Shown in pieces: positions 10,815 through 17,687 of a stretch of 48,044 bases of DNA. The notes under the pieces are model-generated. The model had not been told where the DNA came from, did no database searches, and saw only the letters and a list, made by a program, of their open reading frames with translations. Source of the DNA: Roseibium aggregatum IAM 12614 (GTDB taxonomy: Bacteria > Pseudomonadota > Alphaproteobacteria > Rhizobiales > Stappiaceae); NCBI RefSeq assembly GCF_000168975.1, contig NZ_AAUW01000032.1, positions 1 through 48,044 of the forward strand, read 5' to 3'. The position numbers were made by a program, and so were the translations under genes. Each line of letters starts with the position of its first letter. Within the stretch, counting starts at the first letter, position 1.

Positions 10815-10870
10815 ACCTATCGTCGTCATCCCGGACGTAGCGCAGCGGAGATCCGGGATCGGGGAGCCCA
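10815..10870. repeat. Palindromic repeat element, copy 2 (single arm)
   Basis: Bases 10815-10864 match 10425-10474 at 48 of 50 positions in the same orientation, exactly 390 bp apart, with the GIY-YIG gene between. The arm contains its own inverted core, CCCGG...CCGGG. Only one arm is present here, unlike copy 1. It begins 14 bp after the GIY-YIG stop. Confidence 0.88.
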
Positions 10871-10997
10871 AAGTGTTGCCGCAACGAGCATGAATAACCA
10901 AAATTCGGTACCTCATCGTCCCCAACTTGCAACTCGTTCCCCGGGGATGGCGATAAAGAAAGCTTGCGCCTTTTCGCCTCGGAACACGCAATCTTTT

Positions 10998-11026
10998 TTG
11001 ACAAACCCTGCCCCAACGGCGATACC
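10998..11026 (+). promoter_or_regulatory. Likely sigma-70 promoter of trpF
   Basis: TTGACA (10998-11003), 17-bp spacer, GATACC (11021-11026). A start about 7 bases after the -10 box falls at 11032-11034, directly before the trpF ATG at 11035. No Shine-Dalgarno precedes that ATG, so the message may be leaderless. Confidence 0.6.
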
Positions 11027-11034
11027 TCGAAACC

Positions 11035-11691
11035 ATGTCGGATATTAAAGTCAAAATCTGCGGTCTTTCGACCGAGGACACCATGGCGGCGGCGCTGGAT
11101 GCCGGTGCGGATATGGTCGGGTTGATGTTCTTCCCGAAGAGCCCGCGTCATGTGTCGCTGAGCCAGGCCTGCCGTCTGGCCGATATGGCACGCGGCCGGG
11201 CCGAGATCGTGGCGGTAACCGTCAATATGGATCTTGACGGCCTGTCGCGCATCAACGAGCTGGTGAAGCCCGACACGTTCCAGTTTCATGGCGAGGAAAA
11301 GCCGGAAGCCCTGGCGGCCGCCAAGGTAATGCAGGGCACCAAGGTCATGAAGGCGCTTTCGATATCCGACCGGACGGATCTGGAACAGGCGCATTATTAT
11401 GCTGTTGTCGCTGACCGCCTGTTGTTCGATGCCAAGCCGCCGGCGGGCTCAGACCTGCCGGGTGGCAACGGCGTGTCCTACGACTGGACGATCCTGAAAG
11501 GCCTTGACCTGAAGAAGCCCTTCATGCTTTCCGGAGGGCTTGACCCGGACAACGTCACTGAAGCGATCCGTTTGAGCGGCGTCAGCGAGGTGGATGTTTC
11601 CTCCGGCGTCGAGCGGGAAAAGGGCGTCAAGGACAGTGATCTCATTCGCGCATTCTTGGCAGCGGCCAAGAGCGTCAAGGTTCCGGGCTGA
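11035..11691 (+). CDS. trpF: Phosphoribosylanthranilate isomerase
   Basis: 218-aa TIM-barrel enzyme of tryptophan synthesis that converts N-(5-phosphoribosyl)anthranilate to the 1-deoxyribulose form. The N-terminal VKICGLSTEDTMAAALDAGAD has the catalytic Cys; GLMFFPKSPRHVS is the conserved loop; the C-terminal part has MLSGGLDPDNVTEAI and VDVSSGVEREKGVKD, the phosphate-binding end with the catalytic Asp region. Length is normal. The ATG at 11035 is chosen on family alignment; TTGACA-N17-GATACC lies just upstream and there is no Shine-Dalgarno. trpB follows after 23 bp with GAAGGAG in the gap, so trpF and trpB form one transcription unit. Confidence 0.95.
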   Translation: MSDIKVKICGLSTEDTMAAALDAGADMVGLMFFPKSPRHVSLSQACRLADMARGRAEIVAVTVNMDLDGLSRINELVKPDTFQFHGEEKPEALAAAKVMQGTKVMKALSISDRTDLEQAHYYAVVADRLLFDAKPPAGSDLPGGNGVSYDWTILKGLDLKKPFMLSGGLDPDNVTEAIRLSGVSEVDVSSGVEREKGVKDSDLIRAFLAAAKSVKVPG

Positions 11692-11714
11692 ACCCCGGGT
11701 GAAGGAGTAAACGC

Positions 11715-12929
11715 GTGAACGACATGGCAAACAGCATCCGGACCGGTCCGGACGATCGCGGGCATTTCGGTATTTTCGGCGGCCGCTATGTTGCCGAAAC
11801 GCTGATGCCGCTGATCCTGGACCTGGAGCAGCACTACAAGGACGCCAAGAACGATCCGGCCTTCAAGGCCGAGATAGAGTCGCTGAACAAGCACTACACC
11901 GGCCGGCCGTCACCGCTCTATTTTGCCGAGCGCCTGACGAAGGAACTCGGTGGTGCAAAGGTCTATTTCAAGCGCGACGAGCTGAACCACACCGGATCGC
12001 ACAAGATCAACAATTGCATCGGTCAGATCCTGCTCGCCAAGCGCATGGGCAAGACCCGTATCATCGCCGAAACCGGCGCCGGACAGCACGGTGTTGCAAC
12101 CGCGACCGTGTGCGCCCGCTTCGGCCTGCCCTGCGTTGTCTACATGGGCAAGACCGACGTGGAACGGCAGAAGCCGAACGTGTTCCGCATGAAGCTTCTG
12201 GGCGCGGAAATCGTGCCGGTGACCGCTGGTGCGGGCACGCTGAAGGACGCCATGAACGAGGCGCTGCGCGACTGGGTGACCAATGTCGAGGACACCTACT
12301 ACCTGATCGGCACCGCCGCGGGTCCGCATCCCTATCCGGAAATGGTGCGCGACTTCCAGTCGGTGATCGGCAAGGAACTGCGTGAACAGATGATGGAAGC
12401 CGAAGGCCGTCTGCCGGATGCGCTGGTGGCCGCTGTCGGTGGCGGTTCCAACGCCATCGGCCTGTTCCATCCGTTCCTCGACGACAAGGACGTCAAGATC
12501 TACGGCGTCGAAGCTGGTGGCCGTGGTCTTCAGGGCGAAGAACACTGCGCATCGCTGACCGCAGGCAAGCCGGGTGTGCTGCACGGCAACCGCACCTACC
12601 TGCTGCAGGACGATGACGGCCAGATCCTGGAAGGGCATTCCATTTCCGCCGGTCTCGACTATCCGGGCATCGGGCCGGAGCATTCGTGGCTGAAGGAAAT
12701 CGGCCGCGTCGACTATGTTCCGGTGATGGATGACGAAGCTCTGGAAGCTTTCCAGATGCTGACGCGCGTTGAAGGCATCATCCCGGCTCTGGAGCCCGCC
12801 CACGCGCTGGCCCATGTGGTGAAGCTGGCCCCGCAGATGGACAAGGACCAGATCATTGTCATGAACCTGTGCGGCCGGGGCGACAAGGACGTCTTTGCCG
12901 TTGGTCAGATGCTGGGCTTCGAAATGTAA
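11715..12929 (+). CDS. trpB: Tryptophan synthase beta chain
   Basis: 404-aa PLP enzyme that joins indole and serine to make tryptophan. HTGSHKINN contains the PLP-binding Lys; ETGAGQHGVATA, GGGSNAIG (phosphate-binding loop) and the C-terminal NLCGRGDKD are all intact. The start is GTG at 11715 with GAAGGAGTAAAC upstream. It follows trpF by 23 bp. Unlike the usual arrangement, trpA does not follow directly: a strong terminator and about 1.4 kb of small genes and repeats lie between them, so the two subunits are probably made from separate messages here. Confidence 0.97.
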   Translation: MNDMANSIRTGPDDRGHFGIFGGRYVAETLMPLILDLEQHYKDAKNDPAFKAEIESLNKHYTGRPSPLYFAERLTKELGGAKVYFKRDELNHTGSHKINNCIGQILLAKRMGKTRIIAETGAGQHGVATATVCARFGLPCVVYMGKTDVERQKPNVFRMKLLGAEIVPVTAGAGTLKDAMNEALRDWVTNVEDTYYLIGTAAGPHPYPEMVRDFQSVIGKELREQMMEAEGRLPDALVAAVGGGSNAIGLFHPFLDDKDVKIYGVEAGGRGLQGEEHCASLTAGKPGVLHGNRTYLLQDDDGQILEGHSISAGLDYPGIGPEHSWLKEIGRVDYVPVMDDEALEAFQMLTRVEGIIPALEPAHALAHVVKLAPQMDKDQIIVMNLCGRGDKDVFAVGQMLGFEM

Positions 12930-12954
12930 CGGCCAGCGTCAAACTGACTTTTGG

Positions 12955-12990
12955 AAAACCGCGTGCCGCAGGGTGCGCGGTTTTTTGTTT
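12955..12990 (+). terminator. Rho-independent terminator after trpB
   Basis: AAAACCGCG, a 12-base loop, then CGCGGTTTT running into TTTTTTGTTT, 25 bp after the trpB stop. A textbook terminator, ending the trpF-trpB unit. Confidence 0.88.
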
Positions 12991-13028
12991 GGTCCGAGTT
13001 TCCAGGCTGTTTGTCGTGTTTCCAGTGA

Positions 13029-13185
13029 GTTCCCCGGACAAGCGTCAGCGCAGTTCCGGGGCCTATTCGCCTTGCTGCCTGGCATCCAGGTGAGTTTTAG
13101 CCAACTTGGCGTCGATTGTCGCTCACTCTGGAAATGAGGAGGCCCCAGTGGGCCACGGGTCTCACTTCGTTCGCCCGGGGTGGCC
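13029..13185. repeat. Palindromic repeat element, copy 3 (diverged, two arms)
   Basis: Left arm about 13029-13071 (CCCCGGACAAGCGTCAGCG core) and right arm about 13134-13185 (ending CGTTCGCCCGGGGTGGCC) are imperfect inverted copies separated by about 60 bp. The same CCCCGG-CAAGCG / GGGGCCT pattern is found at 23429 and 39986. This fills most of the 404-bp gap between trpB and the DUF1127 gene; the rest (13186-13333) is upstream region of that gene. Confidence 0.7.
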
Positions 13186-13230
13186 ATCGTTGGTGAAGAC
13201 CGCATTAACCAGCCCCGCCAGTTTGGAAAT

Positions 13231-13242
13231 GCTGCAATGCAA
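13231..13242. promoter_or_regulatory. TGCAATGCAA motif upstream of DUF1127 gene
   Basis: GCTGCAATGCAA, about 90 bp before the DUF1127 start. The inner TGCAATGCA is TGC-N3-GCA palindromic. The same 10-mer TGCAATGCAA occurs twice before the PHA depolymerase gene (44955 on the opposite strand, 45072), and a one-base variant at 13912. A site for a shared regulator is inferred, not shown. Confidence 0.4.
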
Positions 13243-13333
13243 ACTTGTACGTTGTGAATCCGCCGGGAAAGACTAAATCAGCCGCGAATGAAACAGGGCT
13301 GGCGCTTTTGCCGGCCACTTGAGGAAACCTGAC

Positions 13334-13504
13334 ATGGCCTTCGATCTTCTGACCGGCTTCGTCCGCGATTTTCGCGCCTCCCGCAGGGTTGCCGGCGAAA
13401 TCACACGCATGAACCACCTGAGCGACGCACAGCTTGCCGATCTCGGCCTGGAGCGCAGCGAAATCACCAGCCGCGCCTTCGCGCGTCACTTCAAACGCCG
13501 TTAA
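13334..13504 (+). CDS. Small DUF1127 (YjiS-like) protein
   Basis: 56-aa basic protein, MAFDLLTGFVRDFRASRR at the N-terminus and HLSDAQLADLGLERSEI in the middle, the hallmark of DUF1127 small proteins (L-s-D-x-x-L-x-D-i-G-l-x-R-x-x-I). Some alphaproteobacterial members bind RNA or affect phosphate, phospholipid or stress responses; the role here is not known. GAGGA at 13321-13325 is 8 bases before the ATG at 13334, which fixes the start; the longer frame adds five codons without support. It sits in the trpB-trpA gap and is convergent with the next gene at 12 bp. A CAAACGCC/GGCG..GTTTG hairpin at its end could terminate both. Confidence 0.85.
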   Translation: MAFDLLTGFVRDFRASRRVAGEITRMNHLSDAQLADLGLERSEITSRAFARHFKRR

Positions 13505-13516
13505 GGCGTCGTTTGG

Positions 13517-13768
13517 TCAGGCGCTGCGCTTGAAAGCTGCGCGCGGCTGCACCGTTATGGGTTTTGCCGTCAGCATGGCTTCCAGCAGTTGCTGCCGGCC
13601 CCGGGCGTCCAGAGCGGTCGCCTGTTGTGCCAGCGCCGGGTCTGACTGGCCGGAAGATATTTCGGCAACGTCCCTGCGCTGGGCAAACCCCAGATGAAGA
13701 TCCTTCATCCGGCGCCAGAGCTTTTCAGCGAAAGGTTCGGGAGCGGTTTCGAAGAGGGAATGGGCCAT
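13517..13768 (-). CDS. Small hypothetical protein
   Basis: 83-aa protein, MAHSLFETAPEPFAEKLW then basic and helical, with an Ala/Gln-rich middle (DPALAQQATALDARGRQQLLEAM). I do not recognise the family. I keep it because AGGAG lies 6-7 bases before the ATG on the minus strand and the frame stays open over its whole length in a region otherwise lacking genes. No signal peptide or membrane segment. It converges on the DUF1127 gene. It may belong to the loose group of small cytosolic proteins of Rhizobiales that accompany DUF1127 genes, but that is a guess. Confidence 0.6.
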   Translation of the reverse strand: MAHSLFETAPEPFAEKLWRRMKDLHLGFAQRRDVAEISSGQSDPALAQQATALDARGRQQLLEAMLTAKPITVQPRAAFKRSA

Positions 13769-13817
13769 TTTCAGCTCCTTATTTGTTTGGTGGCTCAGTG
13801 GTTCCTTCTAGGATAAG

Positions 13818-13921
13818 TGCACGGAGTGCATATTTCTAGGCGCAATTTGTGCACATTTGGCGGATCAGCCATGCGTCCAGCGCGGGTCTGACCTGCACGC
13901 CTACGGCTTGCTGCAGTGCAA
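13818..13921. promoter_or_regulatory. Candidate sites between two small genes
   Basis: Perfect palindrome TGCAC-GGA-GTGCA at 13818-13830, 50 bp upstream of the minus-strand small gene, and GCTGCAGTGCAA at 13910-13921, one base different from the motif at 13231 and about 67 bp before the plus-strand small ORF. Both are possible operators for the divergent pair; the binding protein is unknown. Confidence 0.3.
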
Positions 13922-13987
13922 AAAAATCATAATCTACCGCCCGATTGCGATTCCCTGTCGCGACATCAATCTTTTTTGGTTTTTGAG

Positions 13988-14170
13988 ATGAGCACCTTGC
14001 AGGCCCTTCACATCAGCGCGCCATCAGCCGCACCCCTTGCCACCGTGTTTCGTGGTTCAGGCAACCCGTTCACGCGCGCCGGCCGTGCAAAGCCCATGGG
14101 CAGCGAGCATGTTTACCGCGCGGATGCGTCCCTGCGCGCCATCGGCCTGATCGATTATCCGAGCCGGTAA
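13988..14170 (+). CDS. Small hypothetical ORF
   Basis: 60-aa frame starting MSTLQALHISAPSAAPLATV, with a middle rich in Gly, Arg and Ser and an ending RADASLRAIGLIDYPSR. The LRAIGL ending recalls the LRDIGL of DUF1127-type small proteins but is too short to decide. The ATG at 13988 has only a weak ribosome site (TTTTTGAG); the frame extends to a GTG at 13916 that reads through a candidate operator. Real gene status is uncertain; its location between trpB and trpA, next to other small genes, is its main support. Confidence 0.4.
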   Translation: MSTLQALHISAPSAAPLATVFRGSGNPFTRAGRAKPMGSEHVYRADASLRAIGLIDYPSR

Positions 14171-14232
14171 CCTGGCCCAGTCTGGAAGATGTCCGGAAGC
14201 CGTCCGGACACCCCGATTCTGCATCTGACAGA

Positions 14233-14262
14233 TTGACATTGCACGCACTGCCCCCGTACATC
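14233..14262 (+). promoter_or_regulatory. Candidate promoter for trpA-accD-folC
   Basis: TTGACA at 14233-14238 and TACATC at 14257-14262 (18-bp spacer), 57 bp before the trpA start. An own promoter would be expected, since trpB ends in a strong terminator 1.3 kb earlier. A GTCCGG-N7-CCGGAC hairpin lies just upstream, near 14190-14209. Confidence 0.45.
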
Positions 14263-14318
14263 GCTGAAACGGAAACGCCCCGGAGGGTCCCGGCTGGCGC
14301 GAACAAGGGTAGCAGTGA

Positions 14319-15152
14319 ATGACGGATACGCGTATCGACCGCCGTTTCAAAGCTTGTGCGGATGCCGGCCGACCGGCCTTGGTCACCTTTATCACCGCAG
14401 GCGATCCGGATCTTCAGACCTCACAAGCCCTTCTGAACGCCCTTCCGGCGGCAGGTGCCGACGTCATCGAACTCGGCATGCCCTTCTCCGACCCGATGGC
14501 CGAAGGCATTCCGATCCAGCTCGGCAACCAGCGCGCTCTGGCCGCAGGCCACACCATGGACAAGACCCTGGACATGGTGCGTGAATTCCGCAAGCAGGAT
14601 CAGGACACGCCGATCATCCTGATGGGCTATTACAATCCGATCTATGTGCGGGACCCGAAAGTCTTCGTTCAGGTTGCCAAGGACGCCGGTGTCGACGGTT
14701 TCATCATTGTCGACATTCCGGCTGAAGCAGATGACGAACTCTGCATCCCGGCCCTGGAAGCCGGTCTCAACTTTATCCGTCTGGCAACACCAACCACCGA
14801 CGACAAGCGCCTGCCCGCGGTTCTGGCCAATACCTCCGGTTTCGTTTATTACGTGTCCGTGACCGGTATCACCGGCGCAAACATCGCCGACACCGGCCGG
14901 GTGTCGACCGCGGTGAAGCGCATCAAGGGTCATACGGACCTGCCCGTTGCCGTCGGTTTCGGCGTGAAGACGGCAGAACAGGCGGCGGAAATCGGCAAGG
15001 ATGCCGACGGCGTCGTGGTTGGCTCGGTCCTGGTCAGCGCCATTCGCGACAGCCTCGATGAGGCCGGCAAGGCGACAGACAAGACCGTTCAGGCCGTGGT
15101 GGACCTGGTGTCCGACCTGGCTTCCGGTTGCGCACGGTCAAGAACAGCCTGA
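14319..15152 (+). CDS. trpA: Tryptophan synthase alpha chain
   Basis: 277-aa TIM-barrel subunit that cleaves indole-3-glycerol phosphate to indole and glyceraldehyde-3-phosphate. The barrel is intact: ALVTFITAGDPD, VIELGMPFSDPM with the catalytic Glu (residue 51), MGYYNPIYVRD, VDGFIIVDIPAEADDEL, YYVSVTGITGA and VAVGFGVKTAEQA. In loop 2, where other TrpA proteins have A-D-G-P (Asp60 in E. coli), this one reads A-E-G-I with Glu at residue 62, a conservative change at a catalytic position. The ATG at 14319 begins MTDTRIDRRF, the family start. It is separated from trpB but followed by accD and folC as in other Alphaproteobacteria. Confidence 0.94.
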   Translation: MTDTRIDRRFKACADAGRPALVTFITAGDPDLQTSQALLNALPAAGADVIELGMPFSDPMAEGIPIQLGNQRALAAGHTMDKTLDMVREFRKQDQDTPIILMGYYNPIYVRDPKVFVQVAKDAGVDGFIIVDIPAEADDELCIPALEAGLNFIRLATPTTDDKRLPAVLANTSGFVYYVSVTGITGANIADTGRVSTAVKRIKGHTDLPVAVGFGVKTAEQAAEIGKDADGVVVGSVLVSAIRDSLDEAGKATDKTVQAVVDLVSDLASGCARSRTA

Positions 15153-15245
15153 CAGGCCAGCCCCTTGGCTGGTTTCAATTGAAGGATTTCGGGCGGACCC
15201 CATATGTCCGTCCAATGGTAACTCGAGTAGCGGGACGCGTTTGAC

Positions 15246-16202
15246 GTGAACTGGATCAATTCTATCGTACGCCCCAAGATCCGCGATCTTTGGAAGAAGC
15301 GCGAAGTTCCGGAAAACCTTTGGATCAAGTGTCCGGAAACCGGTGAAATGGTATTTCATCGGGATCTGGAAGCCAATCTCTGGGTGATCCCGAATTCCGG
15401 TCACCACATGCGCATTCCGGCGCGCAAACGCGTTGAAGCTCTCTTCGACGGCGGCAAATACACCGAGGTGGACACACCCGACGTTCATGCCGACCCGCAC
15501 AAGTTCCGCGACAGCAAGCGCTATACCGACCGCCTGAAGGAAGCCCGCACCAAGTCCGGCGAGGACGAGGCTGTGATCGTGGCCCAGGGCCAGGTCAACG
15601 GCATGCCGCTGACCATTGCCGTGCAGAACTTCGATTTCATCGCCGGCTCGCTCGGCATGGCCGCGGGCGAGGCGATCCTTGCCGGCATGCTGAAAGCGGT
15701 CGAGGACAAGACGCCCTTCGTCATGTTTGCCGCTTCCGGCGGCGCACGCATGCAGGAAGGCATTCTGTCGCTGATGCAGATGCCGCGCACCACGGTCGGC
15801 GTGCAGATGCTGCGTGAAGCTGGCCTGCCCTACATCGTTGTTCTGACAAACCCGACCACGGGCGGTGTTTCGGCCTCCTACGCCATGCTTGGCGATGTGC
15901 ACATTGCCGAACCCGGCGCTCAGATCGGCTTTGCCGGCCGCCGCGTGATCGAGCAGACCGTGCGCGAAAAGCTGCCGGAGGATTTCCAGACCGCCGAATA
16001 TCTTCTCGACCACGGCATGATCGACATGGTCGTGCCGCGCCAGAAGATGAAGGAAACGCTGGCCCGCATCTGCGGCATTCTGATGAAGCGCGAAGTCGAG
16101 CTGCCGAAGCTTGAAGCGCCAAAGGAACAGGTGCCGGAAGCCGAAGCCAAGCCTGCCGAGGCGGCCGCCGAGCCTGCCAAGGAAGCGGAAGCCGGCAGCT
16201 AG
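15246..16202 (+). CDS. accD: Acetyl-CoA carboxylase carboxyltransferase subunit beta
   Basis: 318-aa subunit that, with AccA, moves carboxyl from biotin to acetyl-CoA to form malonyl-CoA, the first step of fatty acid synthesis. The crotonase-like core has AGSLGMAAGEAILAG, FAASGGARMQEGILSLMQM and NPTTGGVSASYAMLGD. The N-terminal zinc ribbon is degenerate: where E. coli has four cysteines, this protein has WIKCPETGEMVF and WVIPNSGHHMRI, keeping only one. Alphaproteobacterial AccD proteins I know of share this loss. The C-terminal 35 residues are Ala/Glu/Pro rich and probably disordered. It starts with GTG at 15246, 93 bp after trpA; folC follows. Confidence 0.95.
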   Translation: MNWINSIVRPKIRDLWKKREVPENLWIKCPETGEMVFHRDLEANLWVIPNSGHHMRIPARKRVEALFDGGKYTEVDTPDVHADPHKFRDSKRYTDRLKEARTKSGEDEAVIVAQGQVNGMPLTIAVQNFDFIAGSLGMAAGEAILAGMLKAVEDKTPFVMFAASGGARMQEGILSLMQMPRTTVGVQMLREAGLPYIVVLTNPTTGGVSASYAMLGDVHIAEPGAQIGFAGRRVIEQTVREKLPEDFQTAEYLLDHGMIDMVVPRQKMKETLARICGILMKREVELPKLEAPKEQVPEAEAKPAEAAAEPAKEAEAGS

Positions 16203-16337
16203 GCGGCTTCGTCACGAATACGTCGCGAAAGCGGCCTCACACGACATTTCCAGGCTGTCCGCTTGTCTCGCTGGCGGCCTTCCCGTAAAGGCGTTAGTCA
16301 AACGCAACCGGGAAAAAGGGACCCTGCGGAGGGCGCC

Positions 16338-17654
16338 TTGGATCAAATCACGAAAATTCTGGACCGTTTGCTGGCACTGCATCCCAAGGAGATAGATCTC
16401 TCTCTTGGGCGCATGTACCGGCTGCTGGAAGCGCTGGGCCACCCCGAACGGCACCTGCCACCGGTGATTCATGTTGCCGGAACCAACGGCAAGGGCTCGG
16501 TGACCGCGACCATGCGGGCCATTCTGGAAGCGTCCGGCAAGCGCTGCCACGTCTACACCTCGCCCCATCTGGTTGCCTTCAACGAGCGCATTCGCCTTGG
16601 CACGGATGGCAGGTTCGTGTCCGATCCGGTGCTCTACGAGGCGCTGCACCGCTGCGAAGAAGCCAATGGCGGTGAGGAAATCACTTTCTTCGAGATCACC
16701 ACGGCGGCTGCGTTCCTCTTGTTTGCGGAACATCCGGCCGATGTACTGCTGCTGGAAGTCGGCCTTGGCGGGCGTCTCGACGCGACCAATGTCGTCGACC
16801 GGCCACTTGCCACGGTGATCACGCCGGTTTCCATGGACCACGAGAAGTTTCTGGGCGACGACCTGTCCGTGATCGCTGCCGAGAAGGCCGGCATCATCAA
16901 GCCAGGCGTGCCCGTCATCTGCGCCGCTCAGGAAGAGGGTGCCTTGGCGACCATTTCGCGCCAGGCAGCACGCAACAAGGCGCCGCTCGAAGTGTTCGGG
17001 CAGGATTTTGCCGCGCAGGAAGACCAGGGCCGCATGGCCTTTCAGGACGAGGACGAACTGATAGACCTGCCCGTGCCTGTGCTGGGTGGCCGTCATCAGT
17101 ATGCCAACGCCGCCGTTGCCATCGCGGCGCTGAAAGCGGCCGGAATGCTGCCGGACGGCGACACGATCGCCCGCGGCCTGAAAACGGTCAACTGGCCTGG
17201 CAGGTTGCAGCCGATCACCGGCGGACCCTTGCATGACCTCTGCCCGCAAGGGTCTGAAGTGTGGCTGGACGGGGGCCACAATCCCGGCGCGGGTGTTTCA
17301 ATCGCCCAGTTCATGGGCGAGCAGGAAGAACGCGCGCCCCGGCCGCTTTACCTCGTCTCCGGCATGCTGACGACGAAGGATCCCATCGGTTTCTTCCGGC
17401 CCTTCCACGGGCTGGCGCGTCATGTCGGCACGGTGCCGATCACCACGACGACCACCGCCAGAACACCGGAAGACCTGGCCGACCTTGCCCGCTGTGCGGG
17501 ACTTGAGGCAACGCCGTTTCAATCACTGGACGCAGCGCTGGCAGATGTGGCAGCTTGTGCGGCAAAAGATGGCGAACCGCCCCGCATTCTGATTTGCGGG
17601 TCGCTTTATCTGGCTGGTGAAGTTCTGGCGCGCAGCGGTCTGGCGCCGGTCTGA
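16338..17654 (+). CDS. folC: Folylpolyglutamate synthase / dihydrofolate synthase
   Basis: 438-aa Mur-ligase-family enzyme that adds glutamate to dihydropteroate and folates. ATP-binding loop VAGTNGKGSVTATM, YTSPHLVAFNERIR, the LLEVGLGGRLDATNVV metal and substrate site, and the C-terminal LDGGHNPGAG motif are all present. The start is a TTG at 16338 (LDQITKILDRLLAL), with GGAGG at about 16328-16332; the open frame continues upstream to 16263 but those 25 codons are unlike the family. It lies 135 bp after accD in the conserved trpA-accD-folC order. Confidence 0.93.
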   Translation: MDQITKILDRLLALHPKEIDLSLGRMYRLLEALGHPERHLPPVIHVAGTNGKGSVTATMRAILEASGKRCHVYTSPHLVAFNERIRLGTDGRFVSDPVLYEALHRCEEANGGEEITFFEITTAAAFLLFAEHPADVLLLEVGLGGRLDATNVVDRPLATVITPVSMDHEKFLGDDLSVIAAEKAGIIKPGVPVICAAQEEGALATISRQAARNKAPLEVFGQDFAAQEDQGRMAFQDEDELIDLPVPVLGGRHQYANAAVAIAALKAAGMLPDGDTIARGLKTVNWPGRLQPITGGPLHDLCPQGSEVWLDGGHNPGAGVSIAQFMGEQEERAPRPLYLVSGMLTTKDPIGFFRPFHGLARHVGTVPITTTTTARTPEDLADLARCAGLEATPFQSLDAALADVAACAAKDGEPPRILICGSLYLAGEVLARSGLAPV

Positions 17655-17687
17655 CGCGTCACCGGCCTCTGCCCGAGGAGGCCATGA

